DNA of 64,000 nucleotides from an uncultured Hyphomicrobium sp. (GTDB lineage Bacteria; Pseudomonadota; Alphaproteobacteria; Rhizobiales; Hyphomicrobiaceae): assembly GCA_934555825.1 (NCBI GenBank), contig CAKTFJ010000002.1, positions 1 to 64,000 on the forward strand, written 5' to 3'. This document shows, piece by piece, positions 20,645 through 27,777 of the stretch; position 1 is the stretch's first letter, and every line of letters starts with the position of its first letter. The translations under genes and the position numbers were made by a program. A model generated the notes under the pieces. The model was not told the origin of the DNA and made no database searches. It saw only the letters and a program-made list of their open reading frames with translations.

Positions 20645-22243
20645 TCATGTCGGCGTCATGATGCGACTCTGAAACTGATAGAGCCACGTTTCCGTCAATG
20701 GCGCTCCGTCGAGCTCCAGATAAAGTCTCATGTCCGCGACCGTGTCGGGCTCGATCTCGACGTCGAACACGGCGCGCCAGACGTTGCCGTCCGGTACGGG
20801 CTCGGCGAACGTTCTCACGATTTTTCCTGCCGAGCTCGTCACGACGACGTCCGGGAAGATGCCGTAGGGGATACGCGTCATCACCTCCGGCCGATCGAAC
20901 TCGACGGCAAAGCGATAGACATTGGCGGGTCTCGGTTTGCCGGGTTCGCCTCCTCGGCCGACGCGCGTGGCTACGGTTTGCGCGATGATGTCGGCGGGAT
21001 AGGGCTCGTCGTTCGTCCAGTGCAGACGATAGGACAGCGTGTAGCTGTTGCCTGCCTTTGCGGGTTCCGCCGGAACCCAGAACGCGCCGATGTTGTCGTG
21101 AATCTCGTCGTCCGTCGGAATTTCAAGAAGCTGAACCGCGCCCTCACCGAGCGGCTTCAGCGGCTCCACCCATAGGCTTGGACGCCGGTCGTATCGCACG
21201 CCGTCCTGGTAGTTGTTGAAGCTGCGGTCGCGCTGCAGAAGGCCGAAGCCTTTCGGGTTAGCTCCCACGAAGGCTGAGACAGTGGTCGCGGGCGGATTGT
21301 TAAGCGGCCGCCAGATGCGCTCTTCGTCCGCCGTCCAGATCGCGAGGCCGTCGGAGTCGTGAACCTCCGGGCGCCAGTCGTTCAATTGCTGTCCGCCGTA
21401 CTCGCCGTACCAGAACATAGAGGTGAGGGGGATGAGCGCCAAACGCTCTACGTCCTTGCGGAGGAAGATGCTGCTCTCGACATCCATGACGACGCCGTTC
21501 GTCCGGTCGAGCCCCCGCACCATCGAAAAGCGGAATGCGCCTGTGACGCTCGGGCCGTCGAGGAGAGCGTAGACGATGACGGGCGCGTTGGGCCGATCTG
21601 CGCCTTCGATATAGAATTCTGTGAACGCGGGGAATTCCTCGTCCCGGCCTGGAACCGCGGCGTCGATGGCGATGCCACGCGCGGATAAGCCGTATTGTCC
21701 GAGACCGCCGATCGCGCGGAAGTAGGATGCGCCGAGAAACGCCACCCAATCCTGCGTTCGCCAGTCATCGGCACTATTCCATTCCTGGAAGCGGAAGCCT
21801 GCGAAGCCGGAGTCGGGCGGCAATACGTGCGCAGGACTGTCGGGCGGCATATCGAAAAGCTCGGGATGATACTCGAACTCGTGCGCCGCTCCGTCCTTCA
21901 CGAGATACATCTGGACGGCGTTGCCGAAGTAGCGTCCCAAGTGGAAGAACGTTACCGGGTAGGCGCCGTTGCGGTTCGCATACGGTGCTTCTTTCGTACG
22001 AAACTTGATCTTGCCGTGTGCGTCGTAGTCGATCTGTTCGACGACGGATGGCATCGGCCGGGGTGCTGCGGTATATGCGCGACGCGATAGCTCGCGTGCG
22101 TGGCGGATAAGCGCGTCGAACGAGAACGGTTTGGCGGTATCTTCACGCGCGGCGAATGCGTGGCGCGCATGGACCGGTATTGCCAGGAGTGCCGCTGCTG
22201 CCATTCCGGTGCGGACGATGTCGCGCCTGTTCATTCCGCTCAT
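20645..22243 (-). CDS. Periplasmic glucan biosynthesis protein, OpgD/OpgG (MdoG) family
   Basis: A 532-residue protein with a twin-arginine signal (NRRDIVRTGMAAAALLAIP), which is the OpgD rather than the OpgG pattern. The mature part has FSFDALIRHARELSRRAY, the MdoG beta-sandwich with YDAHGKIKFR, and typical MFWYGEYGGQQLNDWRPEVHDSDGL. OpgG/OpgD shape osmoregulated periplasmic glucans in the periplasm; the E. coli OpgD has recently been shown to act on the beta-1,2-glucan backbone. No opgH synthase is next to it. A GAGGAGG sits directly before two ATGs; I used the second (22243). Confidence 0.9.
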   Translation of the reverse strand: MSGMNRRDIVRTGMAAAALLAIPVHARHAFAAREDTAKPFSFDALIRHARELSRRAYTAAPRPMPSVVEQIDYDAHGKIKFRTKEAPYANRNGAYPVTFFHLGRYFGNAVQMYLVKDGAAHEFEYHPELFDMPPDSPAHVLPPDSGFAGFRFQEWNSADDWRTQDWVAFLGASYFRAIGGLGQYGLSARGIAIDAAVPGRDEEFPAFTEFYIEGADRPNAPVIVYALLDGPSVTGAFRFSMVRGLDRTNGVVMDVESSIFLRKDVERLALIPLTSMFWYGEYGGQQLNDWRPEVHDSDGLAIWTADEERIWRPLNNPPATTVSAFVGANPKGFGLLQRDRSFNNYQDGVRYDRRPSLWVEPLKPLGEGAVQLLEIPTDDEIHDNIGAFWVPAEPAKAGNSYTLSYRLHWTNDEPYPADIIAQTVATRVGRGGEPGKPRPANVYRFAVEFDRPEVMTRIPYGIFPDVVVTSSAGKIVRTFAEPVPDGNVWRAVFDVEIEPDTVADMRLYLELDGAPLTETWLYQFQSRIMTPT

Positions 22244-22555
22244 CATGCCTCCTCTCGTTTTGCAATCCGTGTTCGACCCTGTGGAGCCGGCGTTCATTGC
22301 ATGAATGATTTGGGGGGTCTGATTGGTCTCATCAGCATTCGGAAAATGGAGAAGTCCGGATTTGGTTCCGGCGCCTGGAACCTCCATGTCCGTGTCGTGG
22401 TCGCATTGGGCAATTGAGCCGCAGATGCTATCCTGCCCGATGCTGGCAATATCTGGGCAGATTGAACCGAGGATCTGCGGCAGAACGATCCTTCGTATTC
22501 TGTCGAGGACTTATGACGCTTCTGCTCTAATGCGCGAAGCGGGGGTGATTTGAAT
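22244..22555. other. 312-base divergent intergenic region
   Basis: It lies between the start of the OpgD-like gene (minus) and the start of the ArsC-like gene (plus), so it must hold both promoters. I see no conserved motif, tRNA or strong hairpin. GGGGGTG at 22541-22547 is the likely ribosome-binding site of the ArsC-like gene. Confidence 0.5.
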
Positions 22556-22921
22556 ATGAGCGCTGAAAAGGCCGTCACGATCTACGGCATCAAGAATTGC
22601 GACACGATGAAGAAAGCACGCGCCTGGCTTGCCGAGCATGGCATCGAAGTTGCGTTTCACGACTACAAGGCCGAGGGCATCGATCGGGCGCGACTCGAAC
22701 GTTGGAGCAAGGCGGTTGGCTGGGAAACACTTCTTAACCGGGCAGGCACGACGTTCCGCAAGCTGGATGACGCTGAGAAGGAAGGGCTCAATCAGAAGAA
22801 GGCGATTGCGCTCATGTTGGCGCAGCCGTCGATGATCAAGCGGCCGGTGCTGGAGATCGCAGGCGGCGATCTGCTTGTAGGCTTCAAGCCTGAGGCTTAT
22901 GCCCAAGCCCTCGCACGCTGA
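22556..22921 (+). CDS. ArsC/Spx/YffB-type thioredoxin-fold protein
   Basis: A 121-residue protein of the ArsC superfamily. It begins with TIYGIKNCDTMKKARAWLAEHG, where a single cysteine sits at the N-terminus of helix 1, and continues with FHDYKAEGIDRARLERW, GWETLLNRAGTTFRKLDD and IKRPVLEIAGGDLLVGF. This order matches the YffB (glutathione-dependent reductase-like) group better than true arsenate reductases. Its substrate is not known. The following flavin reductase gene starts 40 bases downstream. Confidence 0.88.
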   Translation: MSAEKAVTIYGIKNCDTMKKARAWLAEHGIEVAFHDYKAEGIDRARLERWSKAVGWETLLNRAGTTFRKLDDAEKEGLNQKKAIALMLAQPSMIKRPVLEIAGGDLLVGFKPEAYAQALAR

Positions 22922-22961
22922 GGGGGATGTCCAGCGGGTGCGTCTGCGCGAGGATCCGCCG

Positions 22962-23522
22962 ATGACCAAGACACCCAAGAAAAGCGATTTTCCCGTTTCG
23001 AAGGTCCGGCGCTACCTTGAGCCGGGCCCCATCGTCCTGGTTTCGTCGGCCTGGGACGGCCGCAGCAACATCATGACGATGGGCTGGCATACGTGCATGG
23101 AGTTCACGCCCGCCCTCGTCGGTTGCGTTATCTCGGCCGGCAATCACAGCTTCGACTTGGTGCGGCAGAGCGGTGAATGCGTGATCAATCTGCCCACCAC
23201 TACGCTGACCGATGCTGTCGTCGGGATCGGCAACACGTCCGGGGCCGAGATCGACAAATTCGCCCACTTCGGACTGACGAAGGAGCCTGCTGAAAAGGTT
23301 GCCGCCCCGCTCATCCGCGAGTGCCACGCCAGCTTCGAGTGTCGCGTTGCCGACGATCGTCTGGTGGATGCCTACAACTTTTTCGTGTTCGAGGTCGTGA
23401 AGGCACATGTCGCCGTGTCGCCGAAGCATCCGGAAACGCTCCACTACACCGGCGACGGCGTGTTCATGGTGTCGGGCAGGGTCATCAGCCGGCGCTCCCG
23501 GTTTTTGCCTGAGATGCTCTGA
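22962..23522 (+). CDS. Flavin reductase-like (FMN-binding split-barrel) protein
   Basis: A 186-residue protein of the DIM6/NTAB or flavin reductase-like family. The segments IVLVSSAWDGRSNIMTMGWHTCMEFTPALVGCVIS and SGECVINLPT are typical of the FMN-binding split barrel. Family members reduce FMN or use it in monooxygenase partners. No monooxygenase is adjacent, so the partner is unknown. GAGG lies 8 bases before the ATG at 22962. It ends just ahead of a strong hairpin. Confidence 0.87.
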   Translation: MTKTPKKSDFPVSKVRRYLEPGPIVLVSSAWDGRSNIMTMGWHTCMEFTPALVGCVISAGNHSFDLVRQSGECVINLPTTTLTDAVVGIGNTSGAEIDKFAHFGLTKEPAEKVAAPLIRECHASFECRVADDRLVDAYNFFVFEVVKAHVAVSPKHPETLHYTGDGVFMVSGRVISRRSRFLPEML

Positions 23523-23540
23523 CGGCTCGATTATGCTCAT

Positions 23541-23583
23541 AAAAACGCAAAAGACGGGACAGGTGTGCGGGGCCTGTCCCGTC
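23541..23583. terminator. Strong hairpin terminator between convergent genes
   Basis: GACGGGACAGG (23553-23563) pairs over 11 bp with CCTGTCCCGTC (23573-23583) around a 9-base loop. On the minus strand it is followed by TTTTGCGTTTTT, a classical U-tract, so it ends transcripts of the transporter gene at 23790-25118. For plus-strand transcripts the stem follows the flavin reductase but lacks a U-tract. Confidence 0.75.
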
Positions 23584-23789
23584 CATTGACGTGCTCATTT
23601 AGAGACTAAGTCTCCCAATGAGACCGTAAAAATGCGGATCGACTGCCAACGCGGGGACATAAGCATTCGCTCCACACCGGCAATAACGGAATCGGGCGGG
23701 GTTTATTCTGCCGTTGAGCCCTCTTCGGCAAAAAAATATTCAGGCTACGTTTCCCAATTCCGACATCATTCTCGCCTGTGGGGCCGCGC

Positions 23790-25118
23790 TTATAGGGCAG
23801 GTCGAGCAGCGACGGCTGCTTCGTGCTCTCCGTGTGCTTCTTTTTCGCGTTGGCGGCGTCCGAGGAACGCGCCTGTTCCAGCCCAGACGAGCGCGATACC
23901 GGAGCCGATCAGCATGGCGAGCCAGGGCTGCTCGGCGATGATGTCGAGGCCGCGCTTCACCCAGCCGCCGATTGCGTCGCCGCCGCGGTAGACGACGGTG
24001 TCGATGAAACTCTTGGCCTTGTATTTTTCCTCAGGCGGCACGACCGTGTAGAGCATTTCGCGGCCCGGGCGCACGAGTGCATACTCGCCCACACGGCGCA
24101 CGACCATGACAACGACGAGCACCGCGAACACGGGCGCGAACGCCAGCCACAAGAAGCCGGCCGCCATCACGAGAGGCACGGCGACGAGCAGGGCGGTGAT
24201 TCCGAACCGTTCCGCGATGCGCCCCGTGATGAGGATCTGGATCAGGATCGTGAGCGTTTGCACGGCAGTGTCGATCATGCCGAACACTTGCGTTTGGCGC
24301 ACGCGATCCGGGAACATCTCCGCGACGAGCTTTGCCTGCTCGAAGTAGAGGAACGTGTTGACGACCGCGAGCAACACGACGAACAGCGCAATGCCGATGA
24401 GGTAGCGCGAGCCGAGCACGGCGGTTGCGCCCGCGAGCGGATGGCCGCCGAGTGGCTTGGTGCGCGGCTCCCTCTCTTCGTCCGGCAGAGGGCGCCGGTC
24501 ACGCCAATGGTGCAGCCACACGGCCGGTGCGGCACTTGCCGTCAGTAGGATAGCCGACAGTGCCATGAGGCCCGCGTGACCGAGCGGAGATACGAGAAAC
24601 GTTCCGAGGATCGGGCCGGTCAGGCCGCCCAGGCTCGCGCCGGCTGCGATCATCGCGAACAGGCGTTTGGCCTGTGACACGGCTAGGATGTCGGCGAGTA
24701 CGCTCCACGCGAGCGAGATCACGAGCAGGTTGAAGACCGACAGCCACACATAGAACGTGCGCGCAATCCAGACGTCGTCCGGATCCTGGGTAAACGCCAC
24801 CGCGAACGCGAACAGGTTGAGCGCAAAGAACGCGTACGTCCAGGGTAGGATGCGCCGCCTTGGTGCCTTGGATGCAATCCAGCCGAATACGGGAAGTGCG
24901 ATTAGGGTTGCAACGAAGGTTGCGGTGAAGAGCCATTGCAGGTTCTGCACGCCGCCCGCGATGCCCATCGTCTCGCGCACGGGGCGCAGCATGAAGTAGC
25001 CGGTGAAGAGGAGAAAGAACATGGCCGCGCCTGCGAGCACGACCGGCACCTCTTCCGAGCGCACGTTGAAAAGTGATCTCACGCGTGCGCGCTGCGCGTC
25101 CCAGTAGCTGGTTTCCAT
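23790..25118 (-). CDS. MFS / ATP:ADP-antiporter-like 12-helix transporter
   Basis: A 442-residue protein with about 12 hydrophobic helices. The N-terminal FNVRSEEVPVVLAGAAMFFLLFTGYFMLRPVRETMG is the pattern seen in bacterial relatives of the NTT nucleotide translocators, and VVRRVGEYALVRPGREMLYTVVPPEEKYKAKSFIDTVVYRGGDA is another shared block. In free-living bacteria the substrate of these proteins is unknown. The start lies 4 bases after the stop of the aldo/keto reductase, so the two are surely one transcription unit. Confidence 0.82.
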   Translation of the reverse strand: METSYWDAQRARVRSLFNVRSEEVPVVLAGAAMFFLLFTGYFMLRPVRETMGIAGGVQNLQWLFTATFVATLIALPVFGWIASKAPRRRILPWTYAFFALNLFAFAVAFTQDPDDVWIARTFYVWLSVFNLLVISLAWSVLADILAVSQAKRLFAMIAAGASLGGLTGPILGTFLVSPLGHAGLMALSAILLTASAAPAVWLHHWRDRRPLPDEEREPRTKPLGGHPLAGATAVLGSRYLIGIALFVVLLAVVNTFLYFEQAKLVAEMFPDRVRQTQVFGMIDTAVQTLTILIQILITGRIAERFGITALLVAVPLVMAAGFLWLAFAPVFAVLVVVMVVRRVGEYALVRPGREMLYTVVPPEEKYKAKSFIDTVVYRGGDAIGGWVKRGLDIIAEQPWLAMLIGSGIALVWAGTGAFLGRRQREKEAHGEHEAAVAARPAL

Positions 25119-25122
25119 AGGG

Positions 25123-26061
25123 CTAGGCCAGTGCGGCGATGAGATCGTTGCGCTGGTCTTCCGACAGAACGGGGCCGAAGCCGGCCTTCAGGTTGTCGGC
25201 CTGGCGATGTGGCTTGCCCGTCGCGGGGATCACGACTGTCACCGCGGGATGACTGAGAGCGAATCGCAGGAACGCCTGTGCCCACGAGGTGATGCCGATT
25301 TCGGCAGCCCAGGGCGGGAGCTCCTTGTTGGCGACCTTCGCGAACAGCTTTCCGTCCTCGAAGGAGCGGTTGATCATTACGGCGACGCCGAAGTCCTGCG
25401 CGAGCGGGAGCACGCGCTTTTCCGCGCCGCGTGTCACGACGGAATAGTTGATCTGCAGGAAGTCCGGCTTTTCGGCTTGGACGATGTCGGCGAGGCGATC
25501 CTGCGCCTGCTCCAGATAGTGCGTGACGCCGACGTACCGGGTCTTGCCCTGCTCCTTGAGCTCGCGGCAGAGCGCGAGCTGGGTTTCGAGATCGCCCAGA
25601 TTGTGCACCTGAAGCAGCTCGACCTTGTCCGTTTTCAGACGCTTCAGCGTGTCGTTGAACTGGGCGAGGCCCTGCTCGCGGCCCGTTACGCCCGAAATTT
25701 TCGTCGCGAGCCAGGCTTTTGGCGTCAGTCCGGCGTCGGCGAGGAGCGCGCCCATCACGTCTTCTGCGTTGCTGTAGGTTGGCGCGGTATCGATGACTTT
25801 GCCGCCGCCGTCGAAGAAGGTTTTGAGAACCTCGCGCAGGTCCTCATATTCCGGGGTGCCTGGGGTGACCTCGAAGCTTCCGGAGGTGCCCATACCGATG
25901 ACGGGGATCTGCTCGCCGGTCGACGGAATGGCGCGAGTTGCCATGGCCTGAGTAGCCGCACCTTCTGCCAGCGCGCCGCCAGCGCCTCCGACCAAGGGGC
26001 TCAGCGCCAGTGCTGCTGCCATGGACGATGTCGAGGCGAGGAAGCTCCGGCGTGTAGGCAT
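25123..26061 (-). CDS. Tat-exported aldo/keto reductase
   Basis: A 312-residue protein. The N-terminus is a twin-arginine signal (PTRRSFLAST, then a hydrophobic Ala/Leu run to about residue 40). The rest is an aldo/keto reductase TIM barrel: VIGMGTSGSF, DTAPTYSNAEDVMG with the catalytic Asp and Tyr, LATKISG with the Lys, and LLQVHNLGD with the His. The C-terminal VIPATGKPHRQADN binds the nicotinamide cofactor. Export of an NADP-type enzyme by Tat implies folding with cofactor in the cytoplasm. It is followed 4 bases later by the transporter gene. Confidence 0.9.
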   Translation of the reverse strand: MPTRRSFLASTSSMAAALALSPLVGGAGGALAEGAATQAMATRAIPSTGEQIPVIGMGTSGSFEVTPGTPEYEDLREVLKTFFDGGGKVIDTAPTYSNAEDVMGALLADAGLTPKAWLATKISGVTGREQGLAQFNDTLKRLKTDKVELLQVHNLGDLETQLALCRELKEQGKTRYVGVTHYLEQAQDRLADIVQAEKPDFLQINYSVVTRGAEKRVLPLAQDFGVAVMINRSFEDGKLFAKVANKELPPWAAEIGITSWAQAFLRFALSHPAVTVVIPATGKPHRQADNLKAGFGPVLSEDQRNDLIAALA

Positions 26062-26194
26062 ATCTCGTTCTCCGTAACGGGGGCGACGACGGCGGGAGTG
26101 GTTAACCCATTGCCAATATAGGGTCCGATCCCCGATGTGCCAGCCTGAGCAGCGGGTTGATTTGGTTCGCGGTCTGTATGGCGGGAAAATGAAC

Positions 26195-26402
26195 GGGCCC
26201 CCCAGCGGGGGAACTGGGGGGCCCTCTAAATCGAGCGTCGCCAAGCGTGGGTGGGGGGAGCCCGTGGCGACGCTCCGTCTTACCAGAGGCGTGGGGGGAA
26301 CGGCTCTGGCAGATCTGGGAAGCCAACAGCGGGGAGGGCGCTTTGGTTCCCGAAAGAACCATGCAACTTGTGGATGGCTGATCGCTGTTCCGCGCGGAAC
26401 AG
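26195..26402 (-). ncRNA. Candidate small RNA: five successive stem-loops, two with C-rich loops
   Basis: The 441 bases between prfB and the aldo/keto reductase gene hold no ORF but five clean inverted repeats. Reading the minus strand they are: the 18-bp palindrome 26402-26385; GGTTC/GAACC (26360-26345); CCAGAG/CTCTGG (26309-26283); GAGCGTCGCCA/TGGCGACGCTC (26275-26233); and GGGCCCCCCAG/CTGGGGGGCCC (26224-26195), followed by GTTCATTTTC like an intrinsic terminator. The third and fourth loops share TCCCCCCAC, and these copies lie 40 bases apart. This resembles the C-rich-loop small RNAs of Alphaproteobacteria (CcsR-type, anti-Shine-Dalgarno loops). Strand, 5' end and expression are inferred; the stems are seen directly. 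Confidence 0.4.
26385..26402. repeat. 18-bp perfect palindrome
   Basis: CTGTTCCGCGCGGAACAG reads the same on both strands. It may be a dimeric-regulator operator or the first stem of the candidate small RNA. It does not match the alphaproteobacterial LexA box (GTTC-N7-GTTC), which is a direct repeat. Confidence 0.7.
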
Positions 26403-26502
26403 GGCGCTCCACTATTGGGTGCGCGCAAATGTCCCGTGCGTGCTTTTCTGATTGGCAATGAGGGAAACCGGGAGGCGCGGCCGCGCCTCTCGGTAATATC
26501 TC

Positions 26503-27634
26503 TTAGTCGAGATCTGCGATCTCTGCCGGTCCGCCGCCGCGCAACCGGTGCGCCAGTGTCGCTTCGATGAACGGGTCGATATCTCCATCGAGCACTTCAT
26601 CCGGGTTCGAGCTTTGCTCGCCCGTGCGCAGATCCTTGATGAGCTGGTACGGCTGCAGAACGTAGGATCGGATCTGGTGGCCCCAGCCGATGTCCGTTTT
26701 CGCTGCCTGCTCCGCGGATGCCTTCTCTTCGCGCTTCTTGAGCTCCAGATCGTACAGACGGGCCTTGAGGCGTTTAAAGGCGATGTCCTTGTTCTGGTGC
26801 TGTGAGCGTTGCTCTTGCGCGAAGATGACGATGCCGGTCGGTTTGTGCACGAGCCGCACGGCCGATTCGGTCCGGTTGACGTGCTGGCCGCCCGCGCCGC
26901 TCGAACGTGCGAACGAGATGTCGACGTCGGCGGGATTGATGTCGATGTCGATCGAGTCGTCGATCACGGGATAGACGGTGACGGACGCAAAGCTCGTGTG
27001 GCGGCGCGCGTTGGAATCGAAGGGCGAGATCCGCACCAGCCGGTGCACGCCTGCTTCCGTCTTGAGCCAGCCATAGGCATTCTCGCCTTGGATTTCGAGG
27101 GTCGCCGACTTGAGGCCGGCTTCTTCACCCGGGCTTTCGTCCACGATTCGAACCTTGAAGCCGCGCCGCTCGGCCCAACGCAGATACATGCGCGTCAGCA
27201 TGGAGGCCCAATCCTGGCTTTCCGTGCCGCCGGCGCCAGCGTGGACTTCGATATACGTATCCATACCGTCGGCTTCGCCCGACAGCATGACCTCGATGCT
27301 CTTGCGCTGAACTTCCGCGTCGAGCTGCTTCAGCGCGCCTTCGCCTTCGCTCACGATCGCGTCGTCGGATTCCGCCTCGCCGAGTTCGATCAGCGTGACG
27401 TTGTCCTCAAGTTCGCGCTCGATGCGGCGGAAGTCGGTGAGGGATTTTTCGAGCTGCTGGCGCTGGCGCATCACGCGCTGGGCTTCGCCAGGGTCGTTCC
27501 AAAGCGCGGGATCTTCCGCGCGCCGGTTGAAATCGGCTAGGCGTGCCTCGGCTTGTTCCGGGTCAAAGATACCTCCTCAAGAGGTCGAGAGCCTCTTCGA
27601 TGGAGCTGACAGTTTTCTGCGCTTCGGCGCGCAT
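26503..27634 (-). CDS. prfB: Peptide chain release factor 2 (programmed +1 frameshift)
   Basis: RF2 recognises UGA and UAA stop codons. The main frame (26503-27474 and further upstream) carries [13 protein letters not shown] with the SPF-type anticodon-like motif and the peptidyl-hydrolysis motif [16 protein letters not shown] (GGQ). The start is the ATG at 27634; the first 23 codons run into an in-frame TGA (27565-27563), and the ribosome must shift +1 there. The joined protein is about 376 residues, normal for RF2. The gene lies 143 bases after PBP1A on the same strand, an order I recall from other Alphaproteobacteria. Confidence 0.96.
27562..27577 (-). promoter_or_regulatory. prfB programmed +1 frameshift site
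   Basis: On the minus strand the sequence is AGGAGG-TAT-CTT-TGA-C. The AGGAGG is an internal Shine-Dalgarno-like element three bases before the CTT-TGA slip site. When RF2 is scarce the ribosome slips from CUU to UUU and reads GAC, giving autoregulation. This is the same arrangement as in E. coli prfB. Confidence 0.95.
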
Positions 27635-27777
27635 GGGGGCCTCCCGGTGCCGCTAAATCAAATCGAAATGTGCGTGTTGGGCTGACATATAGTTGTGGGG
27701 CAGCGCAATGTAAACGCGGCGGAGCGATGCATCGCCGTGGGCCGTGGGGAACTAATGCCCAAGAGCGGGAACTTCTC

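Noticed and set aside
26385-26402. LexA operator
   Set aside because: The alphaproteobacterial LexA box is a direct repeat GTTC-N7-GTTC; this is an inverted repeat with a different spacing.
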